A model generated the notes under the pieces. That model worked only from the letters and a program-made list of their open reading frames with translations, was not told the DNA's origin and did no database searches. This document shows, piece by piece, positions 50,849 to 58,980 of a stretch of DNA of 60,327 nucleotides. Source of the DNA: Treponemataceae bacterium (lineage in GTDB: Bacteria; Spirochaetota; Spirochaetia; Treponematales; Treponemataceae); contig JAILBN010000090.1 in NCBI GenBank assembly GCA_024680915.1, positions 1 to 60,327 of the forward strand, read 5' to 3'. The translations under genes were made by a program, and so were the position numbers. Positions within the stretch are counted from its first letter, which is position 1. Every line of letters starts with the position of its first letter.

Positions 50849-53332
50849 TCAGCCTATTATAGCCTTGACGAAAACTTCCGTTGCTTTGTCATCAGCCTTC
50901 ACTACAAGACCTTTTGCCGTACCGCCCTTTACATCGAGCTTTACGTCGCCGGTGTTTTCCTTGTTCTCAACACTTATGTGGTATGTCACTCCTCGGAATT
51001 TTCTTGTGAATTCAGCAGTTTTTACGTGGCTTGGAAGCCTTGGCTCAATCTCAAGTCCTTCATGGCTTGGACGCAGTCCGCAAATGTATTGGCTCAAAGC
51101 AACGAAGTTCCAGGCCGCAGTTCCTGTAAGCCAGGAGTTCTTTGCCTCACCGAAGCGGCGGGCTTCTTTACCAGCAACCATCTGACTGTAGACATAAGGC
51201 TCCGTGCGGTGTATGTCACTGAATTCCTCGACCCAGGAAGGAGCTATCTTCTTGTAGTGGTCAAAGGCATCGTCCGGTCTTCCGTTCACCACTTCTCCGA
51301 TGATTACCCAAGGATTGTTGTGACAGAAAATACCTCCGTTCTCTTTGTATCCAGGTGGATAGGAAGAAACCTCTCCCAGCTCCACGTGGTAATTCTGGTA
51401 GGCAGGCCAGAGAATTGAGATTCCGTATTTTGAATCCAAGTATTTCTTAACGCTGTCCAGAGATTTCTCGGGGTAGCCTTTGTCTTTACCTATTCTAGCC
51501 ATGGTTCCGAAGCCCTGGCTCTCTATGAATATCTTTCCGTCCTGACATTCCTTGGAACCGATTTTCTTTCCGAAGTCATCATAGGCCCGTACATACCATT
51601 CTCCGTCCCAGCCTGCCTTGCAGATGGCTTCCTCCATTTCCTTGCAGAGCTTTTCGGCTTTTCTGGCCTCTTCTTCATCGCACATGAGGCGGCACATGGC
51701 GGCATAATCCGGTGTTACGAAGACGAACATCTGGGCTATCATTACGGATTCAGCGTTCTTTCCGTCTTTGTTGGTGGAAGTCTGGAAAGAGTCGTTGGGG
51801 TCAGTGGAGAAACAGTTAAGGTTGAGGCAATCGTTCCAGTCGGCCCGGCCGATAAGAGGAAGTCCGTGGGGACCCATATGGTTGGGGATATAGTTGTAGG
51901 AGCGGCGCAGATGCTCGAACATTGTCGCCTTGTTTGTCTCGCTGTTGTCGAAGGGGACATCCACCTTGAGGAATTGTGTGTCTCCTGTCTCTCGGATGTA
52001 GTTGCCCACACCAAGGACCAGCCAGAGGGGATCGTCGTTGAAGTTTGAGCCGATGTCGGCGTTGCCCCGTTTTGTCAAGGGCTGGAACTGGTGGTAGGCA
52101 GAGCCGTCCTCGAACTGGGTGGCAGCTACGTCGTAAAGGCGCTCACGTATACGGGAGGCCGGCAGCTGATGTGCAGCCCCCAGCATGTCCTGGCTTGTGT
52201 CGCGGAAGCCCAGTCCCCGGCCTATACCGCTCTCAAAATAGCTGGCGGAACGGGCAAAATTGTAGGTAACTACGCACTGGTACTGGTTCCATACAGCCAT
52301 GCGGTCCAGCTTCTCGTCGCCGGTCTTTATCTCGAAGTGGGAGAGAGTCTCGTCCCAGAAGGCCCGGAGGTCATCGTAGGCTTTCAGTACCTTCTCCTTT
52401 GTATCGAACTTTTTCTGCAGGGCGTAGGCTTTTTCTTTGTTGATCACTCCGCTGGCTGTATTTGTTCTGAGTAACCCTGCCTTGAGGGCAGCCTCTTTCT
52501 CAGCCTCTGGAAGGAATTTCTTGTCATCCTCCATCTCTATATAACCAAGGATGAAGATGACAGTCTTTTCTTCTCCAGCCTTGAGCTCCAGCTCCAGTCT
52601 GTGGGAGGCTATGGGACTCCAGCCGTCTGCCACGGAATTTCCGCTTTTTCCCGCCACAACTGCAGCCGGTGCTGATATCGGGTTGTAAAGCCCTAGGAAG
52701 GTCTCCCTGTCTGTATCGAAGCCGTCTATTTTCTGGTTGCAGGAATAGAAGGTATAGTGGTTTCTTCTTTCCCTGTATTCGGTCTTATGGTAAATCGTGC
52801 TTCCCTCAATCTCGACTTCTCCAGTGGAGAAATTCCTCTGGAAGTTCTGGCAGTCATCGCTGGCATTGTAAAGACACCATTCTACGAAGGATACCAGGCT
52901 TATCTTTTTTGTGGAGCTTCCTTCGTTCTTAAGGGTGAGCATCTCCAGCTCGCAATTCTCTCCGTTGGGCACGAAGTAGAGGGCGTCTGCCTTTATCCCG
53001 TCCTTTTTTGCGCTGAATTTGGAGTAGCCGAAGCCGTGCCGGCATTCGTAAAAATCAAGCTTGGTCTGGCAGGGCTGCCAGCCTGGGTTCCAGATTGTGT
53101 CTCCGTCTTTTATGAAGAAATAGTGACCATTGTTGTCCAGAGGCATGTCGTTGTAGCGGTAACGGGTCAGGCGGCGGAGTCTTGCGTCAGTATAGAATGA
53201 GTAACCGCCTGTGGTGTTAGAGATGAGCGAGAAATATTTTTCGTTGCCTAGGTAGTTGATCCAAGGATATGGAGTCTGCGGTGTCGTGATGACATATTCC
53301 CGTGCAGAATCATCGAAGTGACCGAATTTCAT
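50849..53332 (-). CDS. cellobiose phosphorylase (GH94)
   Basis: 827 residues, full length for GH94. The N-terminus MKFGHFDDSAREYVITTPQT and PYPWINYLGNEKYFSLISNT, the catalytic Asp in GRADWNDCLNLN, and NNPWVIIGEVVNGR, HRTEPYVYSQMVAGKEARRFGEAKNSWLTGTAAWNF follow the clostridial cellobiose phosphorylase pattern rather than chitobiose phosphorylase. It cleaves imported cellobiose with phosphate to glucose-1-phosphate and glucose in the cytosol. GAGAGGAAA precedes the ATG. Divergent from nagA; a dyad GAAAACC-ga-GGTTTTC (53369-53384) and a ROK-like dyad lie between. Confidence 0.93.
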   Translation of the reverse strand: MKFGHFDDSAREYVITTPQTPYPWINYLGNEKYFSLISNTTGGYSFYTDARLRRLTRYRYNDMPLDNNGHYFFIKDGDTIWNPGWQPCQTKLDFYECRHGFGYSKFSAKKDGIKADALYFVPNGENCELEMLTLKNEGSSTKKISLVSFVEWCLYNASDDCQNFQRNFSTGEVEIEGSTIYHKTEYRERRNHYTFYSCNQKIDGFDTDRETFLGLYNPISAPAAVVAGKSGNSVADGWSPIASHRLELELKAGEEKTVIFILGYIEMEDDKKFLPEAEKEAALKAGLLRTNTASGVINKEKAYALQKKFDTKEKVLKAYDDLRAFWDETLSHFEIKTGDEKLDRMAVWNQYQCVVTYNFARSASYFESGIGRGLGFRDTSQDMLGAAHQLPASRIRERLYDVAATQFEDGSAYHQFQPLTKRGNADIGSNFNDDPLWLVLGVGNYIRETGDTQFLKVDVPFDNSETNKATMFEHLRRSYNYIPNHMGPHGLPLIGRADWNDCLNLNCFSTDPNDSFQTSTNKDGKNAESVMIAQMFVFVTPDYAAMCRLMCDEEEARKAEKLCKEMEEAICKAGWDGEWYVRAYDDFGKKIGSKECQDGKIFIESQGFGTMARIGKDKGYPEKSLDSVKKYLDSKYGISILWPAYQNYHVELGEVSSYPPGYKENGGIFCHNNPWVIIGEVVNGRPDDAFDHYKKIAPSWVEEFSDIHRTEPYVYSQMVAGKEARRFGEAKNSWLTGTAAWNFVALSQYICGLRPSHEGLEIEPRLPSHVKTAEFTRKFRGVTYHISVENKENTGDVKLDVKGGTAKGLVVKADDKATEVFVKAIIG

Positions 53333-53368
53333 GAGTGTTTCCTCTCTGATTTAAAAATTCGTCATCTT

Positions 53369-53384
53369 GAAAACCGAGGTTTTC
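53369..53384. promoter_or_regulatory. perfect dyad in the leader of the cellobiose phosphorylase gene
   Basis: GAAAACC and GGTTTTC separated by two bases. It resembles a LacI/GalR-type operator and shares the AAAAC...GTTTT halves with the site upstream of the LacI gene at 24568, though the spacing differs. Confidence 0.4.
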
Positions 53385-53436
53385 TTGAGAACGGTGTTTA
53401 CTTTGCTGTCGACGTATCTAATACAGCAGGGTCTTT

Positions 53437-53465
53437 TTAGTTGGTTGATTGCCTAAACCAATTAA
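53437..53465. promoter_or_regulatory. candidate ROK operator between cellobiose phosphorylase and nagA genes
   Basis: TTAGTTGGTT (53437-53446) and AACCAATTAA (53456-53465) are inverted with one mismatch. Read with 7-bp spacing it is GGTTGAT-N7-ACCAATT, close to the AGTTGAT-N7-ATCAACT dyad before the ABC importer (57420-57446). Confidence 0.55.
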
Positions 53466-53516
53466 CTGAAATATAGCACATATTCTTGCAGGATGTCAAA
53501 TTTCATATTTTTTTTC

Positions 53517-53554
53517 TTGCGGTGCAAAAATGATTGTGCTACTATACGCTCATG
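53517..53554 (+). promoter_or_regulatory. promoter with leaderless start, nagA
   Basis: TTGCGG (53517-53522), 17 bp, TACTAT (53540-53545) in the extended form TGCTACTAT, six bases, ATG (53552). No Shine-Dalgarno. Confidence 0.65.
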
Positions 53555-54727
53555 ACGAAAAATATTTGTCTTCACAATGGTACTATTTTAAGTGGTGTTT
53601 CAACCCTTGAGAAATGTGCCGTCCTTATAAAAGACGGCATCATAGAGGATGTGTTCAGCGAGAATCGCTTGGCGCAAAAAAATCTTGGAGCGGATGTTGA
53701 GATCATTGACGTGGACGGGGCCTATATATCTCCCGGTTTCATAGATACCCATATCCATGGCTTCCGTGGTACAGGTACAGATAATCCCTCCGCCGACGCC
53801 ATCCTTCAGATGTCTGAGTCTCTCGCACAGTTCGGAGTCTCCGCTTTCAATCCCACCTTCTATCCCTCGTCAGAGGAGAACATGATCCATGGTATCAAAG
53901 AGGTTTTGAAAGCCATGGGCCATGAGAAGGGGGCCAAAATAATGGGAATCCACCTTGAGGGACCCTTTTTGTCGCCTGAGAAGCTGGGTGTCCAGAGGCC
54001 GGAGACTGTAAAGAAGGTTGACCTTGCCCTTATGGACCGGCTTTGGAAGGCTTCTGAGGGACATATCGTGAATATGACTGTGGCTCCCGAGCTGAAGGGT
54101 ATGAGGGATCTTGCCCTCGACTGTCTGAAAAAAGGAATAGTCCTTCAGGCCGGGCATACCAACGCTGAGTACAAGCATATGACTGAGGGAATGCAGGCAG
54201 GTATCCTTCATTCGACCCACCTTTTCAACGCCATGAGCCAGCTCCATCACAGGAACCCTGGCGCCGTGGGCGCTGTCCTTATCCACCCGGAGATGTCCTG
54301 CGAGATAATCGCCGACGGCATCCATGTCCATCCTGATCTGATAAGGCTGCTTATCCGTGATAAGCCCTTGGACAAGATAGTTCTTGTGACTGATGCCCTT
54401 ACTCCTACTGAACAGACGGAAGGTCCTCTTTTCGCCAATGGTGAGGAGGTGGTTTTCAAGGGAGGCTGCTTCCACAGGAAAAAAGATGATGTTATAGCCG
54501 GTTCTGCCCTTACTATGATCCAGGGAGTCAAGAATCTTGTCTCTTACGGCCTTGAGCCTGGCCAGGCTGTTAAATGTGCGGCCACAAACCCTGCTCAGAT
54601 AATGCATTTCTACCATAAAGGAATGATTATTCCTGATAAGGATGCGGATGTAATCGTTTTTGACAAGAATTTCAAGCTTCTTATGTCCATAATAGGTGGA
54701 GAGATTAAGAAGAATATCCTGGATTGA
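53552..54727 (+). CDS. nagA: N-acetylglucosamine-6-phosphate deacetylase
   Basis: 391 residues. Metal and substrate residues are in ISPGFIDTHIHGFRGTG, GIHLEGPFLSPEKLG (E), LQAGHTNAEY (H), THLFNAMSQLHHRNPG (H) and LVTDALTPT (D). It removes acetate from GlcNAc-6-P. The ATG at 53552 is chosen from the leaderless promoter; the in-frame ATG at 53534 lies upstream of the -10. nagB follows after 72 bp. Confidence 0.94.
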   Translation: MTKNICLHNGTILSGVSTLEKCAVLIKDGIIEDVFSENRLAQKNLGADVEIIDVDGAYISPGFIDTHIHGFRGTGTDNPSADAILQMSESLAQFGVSAFNPTFYPSSEENMIHGIKEVLKAMGHEKGAKIMGIHLEGPFLSPEKLGVQRPETVKKVDLALMDRLWKASEGHIVNMTVAPELKGMRDLALDCLKKGIVLQAGHTNAEYKHMTEGMQAGILHSTHLFNAMSQLHHRNPGAVGAVLIHPEMSCEIIADGIHVHPDLIRLLIRDKPLDKIVLVTDALTPTEQTEGPLFANGEEVVFKGGCFHRKKDDVIAGSALTMIQGVKNLVSYGLEPGQAVKCAATNPAQIMHFYHKGMIIPDKDADVIVFDKNFKLLMSIIGGEIKKNILD

Positions 54728-54799
54728 CGGTTTGGATATTCCTGATTTCAAGTTGTTGACTTGCCGGAGATGCTGGCAATGTACAAAAAAGGAGAAAAT

Positions 54800-55603
54800 A
54801 TGAGAGTTATAGTAAGACCTGACTATGACAAATGTTCACTTTGGGCTGCGAACCATATAGCCCGCCGCATAAATGATTTTGCACCTACTGCGGACAAGCC
54901 CTTTGTTCTGGGGCTGCCGACCGGGAGTACTCCTCTTGGTACCTATAGCGAGCTTATAAAGCTCAATAAGGCCGGAAAGGTTTCCTTCAAAAATGTTGTT
55001 ACCTTCAACATGGACGAGTATGTCGGACTGACGGAGGATCATCCCCAGAGCTACCATTACTTTATGTGGAGCAATTTCTTCAGTCATATTGACATAAAAA
55101 AAGAGAATGTCCACATTCTGAACGGAATGGCTAAGGACCTTGAGGCGGAGTGCGCCGCCTACGAGGAAGCTATCAAGAAGGCAGGCGGAATAAACCTCTT
55201 CCTAGGCGGAGTAGGTGTGGATGGTCATATCGCCTTCAACGAGCCTGGTTCTTCCCTGGCCTCCCGTACCCGTGTGAAGACTCTTACAAAGGATACCATT
55301 ATCGTGAACTCACGTTTCTTCGACAATGACGTCTCAAAGGTTCCGACCACGGCTCTTACCGTTGGTGTCGGTACTATAAACGATGCCGAAGAAGTCGTGA
55401 TCCTTATAACCGGGCACAACAAGGCTGCAGCCCTGAAGCATGCCATTGAGGAAGGAATCTCTCAGATGTGGACGGTAAGCAGCCTGCAGATGCACAAAAA
55501 GGCCGTTCTGGTTGCTGATGGTGCTGCGACTGATGAAATCAAGGTAGGAACCTTGAAATATTTCTTAGATATAGAAAAAAATAATTTCAACAACGAATTG
55601 TAG
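54800..55603 (+). CDS. nagB: glucosamine-6-phosphate deaminase
   Basis: 267 residues, full length. Marks: [29 protein letters not shown] (catalytic D), [22 protein letters not shown] (H) and [10 protein letters not shown]. It converts GlcN-6-P to fructose-6-P and ammonia. AAGGAG precedes the ATG at 54800; the frame is open further upstream but without a ribosome binding site. Allosteric residues were not assessed. Confidence 0.95.
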   Translation: MRVIVRPDYDKCSLWAANHIARRINDFAPTADKPFVLGLPTGSTPLGTYSELIKLNKAGKVSFKNVVTFNMDEYVGLTEDHPQSYHYFMWSNFFSHIDIKKENVHILNGMAKDLEAECAAYEEAIKKAGGINLFLGGVGVDGHIAFNEPGSSLASRTRVKTLTKDTIIVNSRFFDNDVSKVPTTALTVGVGTINDAEEVVILITGHNKAAALKHAIEEGISQMWTVSSLQMHKKAVLVADGAATDEIKVGTLKYFLDIEKNNFNNEL

Positions 55604-56085
55604 GATTCATTTTTTTTGAAAGCAGTACGGAAAATTTCCCGTATCAGAAAAAATGCGTAGTGCCAGACCAGTAAAGCCGAAGCCTTTGCGTGCGGGATTA
55701 CTGAGGGCATACGCTGCGCCAATTATGTGACAGCAGGTGCGCGGAGCAAGGTATCTGACTCGCGGGCGACGGGCTTTGAGCAAGTAAGGTATGTCCGTCG
55801 CCCAGCTCGCACAGCGCAAGGCTGTCCCATACTTGTCTCCGCTCCGCCCTCAGGCATTCCCTCCGGATGATGTGCAGCGACATTGTGCACAGGCAGGCCG
55901 CCTGTGGCAATCAGCGACATTGGACGCACACAGGAAGCCTGCGGGAAAATGTCGCTGCAGGCTTCCCGCAAGCAGCGAGGATTTACCTTTGGCACGAGAG
56001 CATTTTTATGGTAAAAAAGTGTATGTATTCCACGTTCAAAAAAACTCTTGTCAAATTTAAAAAACACTGCTATGCTAGTTGAAGG
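55604..56085. other. 482-bp intergenic region with two large nested hairpin blocks
   Basis: No convincing gene. Block A (55701-55853) nests CTGAGGGC/GCCCTCAG, GCGGAG/CTCCGC (55741-55746 and 55837-55842) and GGGCGACGG/CCGTCGCCC (55764-55772 and 55795-55803). Block B (55874-55958) has GCAGCGACAT/ATGTCGCTGC as outer arms, an inner AGGCAGGCCGCCTG palindrome, and CAGCGACATTG repeated directly at 55876 and 55912. A nagB-proximal hairpin TACGG/CCGTA lies near 55627-55643. The ROK promoter is at the right end. Confidence 0.6.
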
Positions 56086-56101
56086 ATGAAATCAATCAAC
56101 T
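56048..56101 (+). promoter_or_regulatory. promoter and dyad at the start of the ROK gene
   Basis: TTGTCA (56048-56053), 17 bp, TATGCT (56071-56076; extended form TGCTATGCT), nine bases, ATG (56086). AGTTGA (56077-56082) and TCAACT (56096-56101) flank the ATG and share half-sites with the dyad at 57420, but with wider spacing. This suggests autoregulation. Confidence 0.6.
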
Positions 56102-57297
56102 CGCTTTCAGACATCAATGTTTCTCGAATTCTGCGTCTTATCTGGCAGCGCAAGGGGATTAGTCGTGTAGAGATAGCTAATACCTTGGGTATAGATAAGT
56201 CGACAGTCACTAAAATAGTGGCTTCCCTCCATGATATCGGTATTATCAGTGAGATGGCAGAGGGCGTTACGGGACCTCAGGGTGGCCGTAAGCCTATATT
56301 CCTTGAGATTTCTCCTATGTTCGCCTGTGTAGGTGGTATTGAGATAAACCCTGAGCGCTTTGTATGCTGTCTGCTGGATTTGCATGGTTCCATTCTCTTC
56401 CAGCACCAGGAGGTTATCAGGCCGGAGACTTATCAGGAGCTACGTATAGAAGGCATTTTCTCCAAGGCCTACAAGATGATAGCTTATGAAGCCTTAAAGC
56501 TGGGCGTCAAAATGATCGGTATAGGAGTAGGGCTTCCTGCTCTCGTAAATTCTGACAAGGGACTGATTGAATGCTCTGTTCCCCTTATGATAGAAGGCCC
56601 TTACCCCTTTATAGAGAATGTTTCGAAATACACTGATATTCCTATTTCTGTGGAGAACGATGCCCGTTGCTGCTGCTATGGCGAGATGATGATATCCGGC
56701 GATCCCCTGGTGAAAAATATGGTCTTCCTGCTTACAGAGTACCGTATTTTACAGCCTACCAAAAACTCGAAGAAAAACCTTTCCATAGGCCTCGGGTTGG
56801 TTATGAACGGCCGGCTCGTAAAAGGTCCTGAGTGCTCTGCCGGTGAGTTCCGCAGTATGCTCTGGGAAGAGGGCAACAGGGGCCAGTTCTTTTCCGGCCA
56901 GGACAGCCTTGCTTCTATAATAACCGATAATGATGAGATGAACTCAATATTCTACGAGCTTGCCCAGCATATCGCCTTCCTTGTTAATACACTGAACCTT
57001 CAGCTTGTTTATATTGGAGGAATTGAACCCCAGCACGCGAGACAGATAGAAAGCCATATAAGAGACAGGGTAAGGATTCAGTGGCCTTATGAAAGAAAAT
57101 CAATTTTTGATGTAAGGATGGCCTCTTTCGGAAGTTTGTCCGTTTCTTATGGGGCGGCTGCTATGTTCATAGAACAGCTTTTCGCGCTTCCCAGTCTTTC
57201 TACTCCCTCTGAGAAAGGACCTTCTATTTTGGAGTATCTAGCGACTATGGCTGCGAAAAAACAGGAGCTGAAGGTTTCCGAACTGAATAAAAAATAG
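56086..57297 (+). CDS. ROK family transcriptional regulator lacking the zinc motif
   Basis: 403 residues. Winged HTH at the N-terminus (GISRVEIANTLGIDKSTVTKIVASLHDIGII, about 24-54), then the ROK fold with GIGVGLPALVNSDKGLIEC and PISVENDARCCCYGEM. Where ROK proteins usually have a G-H plus CxCGxxGC zinc site, this one reads AGEFRSMLWEEGNRGQFFSG, without the His and Cys residues. So it is a regulator, not a sugar kinase, with an altered effector site. Position between nagAB and the ABC importer points to control of both. Confidence 0.85.
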   Translation: MKSINSLSDINVSRILRLIWQRKGISRVEIANTLGIDKSTVTKIVASLHDIGIISEMAEGVTGPQGGRKPIFLEISPMFACVGGIEINPERFVCCLLDLHGSILFQHQEVIRPETYQELRIEGIFSKAYKMIAYEALKLGVKMIGIGVGLPALVNSDKGLIECSVPLMIEGPYPFIENVSKYTDIPISVENDARCCCYGEMMISGDPLVKNMVFLLTEYRILQPTKNSKKNLSIGLGLVMNGRLVKGPECSAGEFRSMLWEEGNRGQFFSGQDSLASIITDNDEMNSIFYELAQHIAFLVNTLNLQLVYIGGIEPQHARQIESHIRDRVRIQWPYERKSIFDVRMASFGSLSVSYGAAAMFIEQLFALPSLSTPSEKGPSILEYLATMAAKKQELKVSELNKK

Positions 57298-57387
57298 GGA
57301 ATTCTTTTGGGATGATTCAGAATCCCTTGTCGAATAAAGACTCTTCCGAATTCTATCAAAAAAAGTAAAAAAAATGAAAAAAAAAGC

Positions 57388-57446
57388 TTTACAGATTTTT
57401 AAAGTGATGATATTCTGTCGTTAGTTGATGAAAACAATCAACTAAC
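57388..57446 (+). promoter_or_regulatory. promoter and ROK-type operator of the sugar ABC importer
   Basis: TTTACA (57388-57393), 17 bp, TATTCT (57411-57416; extended TGATATTCT). Immediately after it lies a perfect dyad, GTTAGTTGAT (57420-57429) and ATCAACTAAC (57437-57446), over the expected transcription start. Classic steric repression geometry. Confidence 0.72.
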
Positions 57447-57529
57447 TAATCGGGCTTTTCCCTGATATCCCCTGTGGATAGTCAGGTTGAAGTATATTAT
57501 TTAGGAAACTCTTTAGGAGGAGAAAAATT

Positions 57530-58822
57530 ATGAAACTTTCAAAGAAAGTTGTGTTGGTTTGCTTGTTCGCAATCCTCGCATTCGGACTTGTTTTTGCAGG
57601 TGGAAAGAAAGAATCTGCTGCTTCCAGCAAAAAAGTTACTCTTAACATTATGGGTTATGGTGATAACTCTAATGCAGAAGGTCAGACATTCAAGAGAATT
57701 TGTGAAGAATTCATGGCTGAGAACCCAGATATCGTAATTAATTACGAACTTCTTTATGATGAAGCATATCATCAGAAGGCTGTATCCCGCCTTGCAGCTG
57801 GCGATGTACCAGATGTAGCTTACATGGGTGCTGATGCTCGCTGGGGTGCTGAGTGGCAGGAAGCTGATCAGCAGGTAAACAATGTTCCTTACTATCCTTC
57901 AAATATCGATGTAAATCTTATCCCTGATTTCTTTGGTAACGGAACAAGACCTTATCTCCCGCTTGGTGGATCAAACTTCTGTACAGTAGTTGGTGTTAAC
58001 ATGCAGATTCTCAATGAGATTGGTGGAAAGCTTCCTACAACATACGATGAGTTCAAGGCTCTTGCTAAGCTCTGCAAAGACAAGGGTTATGTATGTCTTT
58101 CAACACACGGTGCTGATGCTTGGGTTTGGGGTTCATGCGTTATGTCAGGTATCATTCCTCGCACAACAGGAAACGCAACATGGATCGAAGATGCTTGCAA
58201 CAAGAAAGTTAAGTTCACAGACGCTGACTTCGTAGCAGCTCTTGACGTTCTCTCACAGTGGGTAGCAGACGGTATCCTTACTCCTGATTCAGCTCTTACA
58301 GACGATGGAACAGGTAAATCAAACTTCGCTAACGGCAAATACCTTATGTACATTGACGGACAGTGGGGATTCGGTGAGTCCAACTACGGTGCTCTCTCCA
58401 AGGATATCAAACTTATCCCAATTCCAGCAGTTCCTGGTGAAAAAGCTATGAGCGGTTCAATCGCTGGTGCATGGCAGGTTGGTTATGGTATCACAAAGAA
58501 GGGTGCTTCTGACCCAGCAGTTCTTGATGCTGCAAAGAAATGGATCGCTTACTACTACAGTGAGGAAGAGACACTTCAGCGCCTCCAGGACGGTGGTATT
58601 TCTTGCCCAATCCTCAAGAACTTCGTAACACCTGAGGGAATGGATCCTCTTATCGCAGAAAAAGCATCACTCGGTGCATATCCTTCATGCTACGTTATCG
58701 ACTCATACCTCACAGGTGCTGCTAACGACGCACTCAATGCTGGTATGCAGGATATCGTAATGGGCAAGCAGACAGCTGCTGGTCTTGCTGAAGTTGTTCA
58801 GAAGGCTTTCGACGCTCAGTAA
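57530..58822 (+). CDS. carbohydrate ABC transporter substrate-binding protein
   Basis: 430 residues of the family-1 solute-binding type. Signal peptide MKLSKKVVLVCLFAILAFGL, cleaved near VFAGGKKES; there is no lipobox Cys, so it is either free in the periplasm or held another way. Typical parts: VTLNIMGYGDNSNAEGQTFKR, LAAGDVPDVAYMGAD, GKYLMYIDGQWGFGES. Codon choice (frequent GCA, TCA, ACA, AAC) differs from its neighbours and fits very high expression. GGAGGAG precedes the ATG. A terminator separates it from the permease genes. Confidence 0.88.
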   Translation: MKLSKKVVLVCLFAILAFGLVFAGGKKESAASSKKVTLNIMGYGDNSNAEGQTFKRICEEFMAENPDIVINYELLYDEAYHQKAVSRLAAGDVPDVAYMGADARWGAEWQEADQQVNNVPYYPSNIDVNLIPDFFGNGTRPYLPLGGSNFCTVVGVNMQILNEIGGKLPTTYDEFKALAKLCKDKGYVCLSTHGADAWVWGSCVMSGIIPRTTGNATWIEDACNKKVKFTDADFVAALDVLSQWVADGILTPDSALTDDGTGKSNFANGKYLMYIDGQWGFGESNYGALSKDIKLIPIPAVPGEKAMSGSIAGAWQVGYGITKKGASDPAVLDAAKKWIAYYYSEEETLQRLQDGGISCPILKNFVTPEGMDPLIAEKASLGAYPSCYVIDSYLTGAANDALNAGMQDIVMGKQTAAGLAEVVQKAFDAQ

Positions 58823-58833
58823 TTAACATAAAA

Positions 58834-58872
58834 CTTATGGAGTAGAGCTTCTTCGAGGCTTTCCTCCATAAG
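58834..58872 (+). other. stem-loop after the binding-protein gene
   Basis: Perfect 9-bp arms CTTATGGAG and CTCCATAAG with a 21-nt loop, 12 bases after the stop codon. It has no T-run and may protect the 3' end of the message. Confidence 0.6.
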
Positions 58873-58880
58873 AGGTTCTG

Positions 58881-58916
58881 AAAAAGGGGGATGATTTATT
58901 ACCGTCTCCCTTTTTT
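58881..58916 (+). terminator. internal terminator inside the ABC importer operon
   Basis: AAAAAGGGGGA pairs with TCTCCCTTTTTT (one G-T pair), stem directly followed by the T-run. It probably lets only part of transcription reach the permease genes. Confidence 0.75.
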
Positions 58917-58980
58917 GTATAAACGCCTCTGGAACAGGAGTGTTATGGAGGTGGCCGTTTACAGCTCAAAAGGAAACAAC

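Noticed and set aside
50849-53332. Chitobiose phosphorylase, suggested by the adjacent nagA and nagB
   Set aside because: The N-terminal and C-terminal motifs follow cellobiose phosphorylases closely, so context alone does not outweigh the sequence.
55701-55958. Integron attC-like cassette sites, because treponemes can carry integrons and these are imperfect palindromes
   Set aside because: No RYYYAAC/GTTRRRY ends, no cassette-like small genes and no integrase are visible.
55604-56085. RNase P RNA, tmRNA or 6S RNA
   Set aside because: The GAGGAAAGTCC core of RNase P RNA and tRNA-like ends of tmRNA are absent; the structure does not match a 6S bubble.
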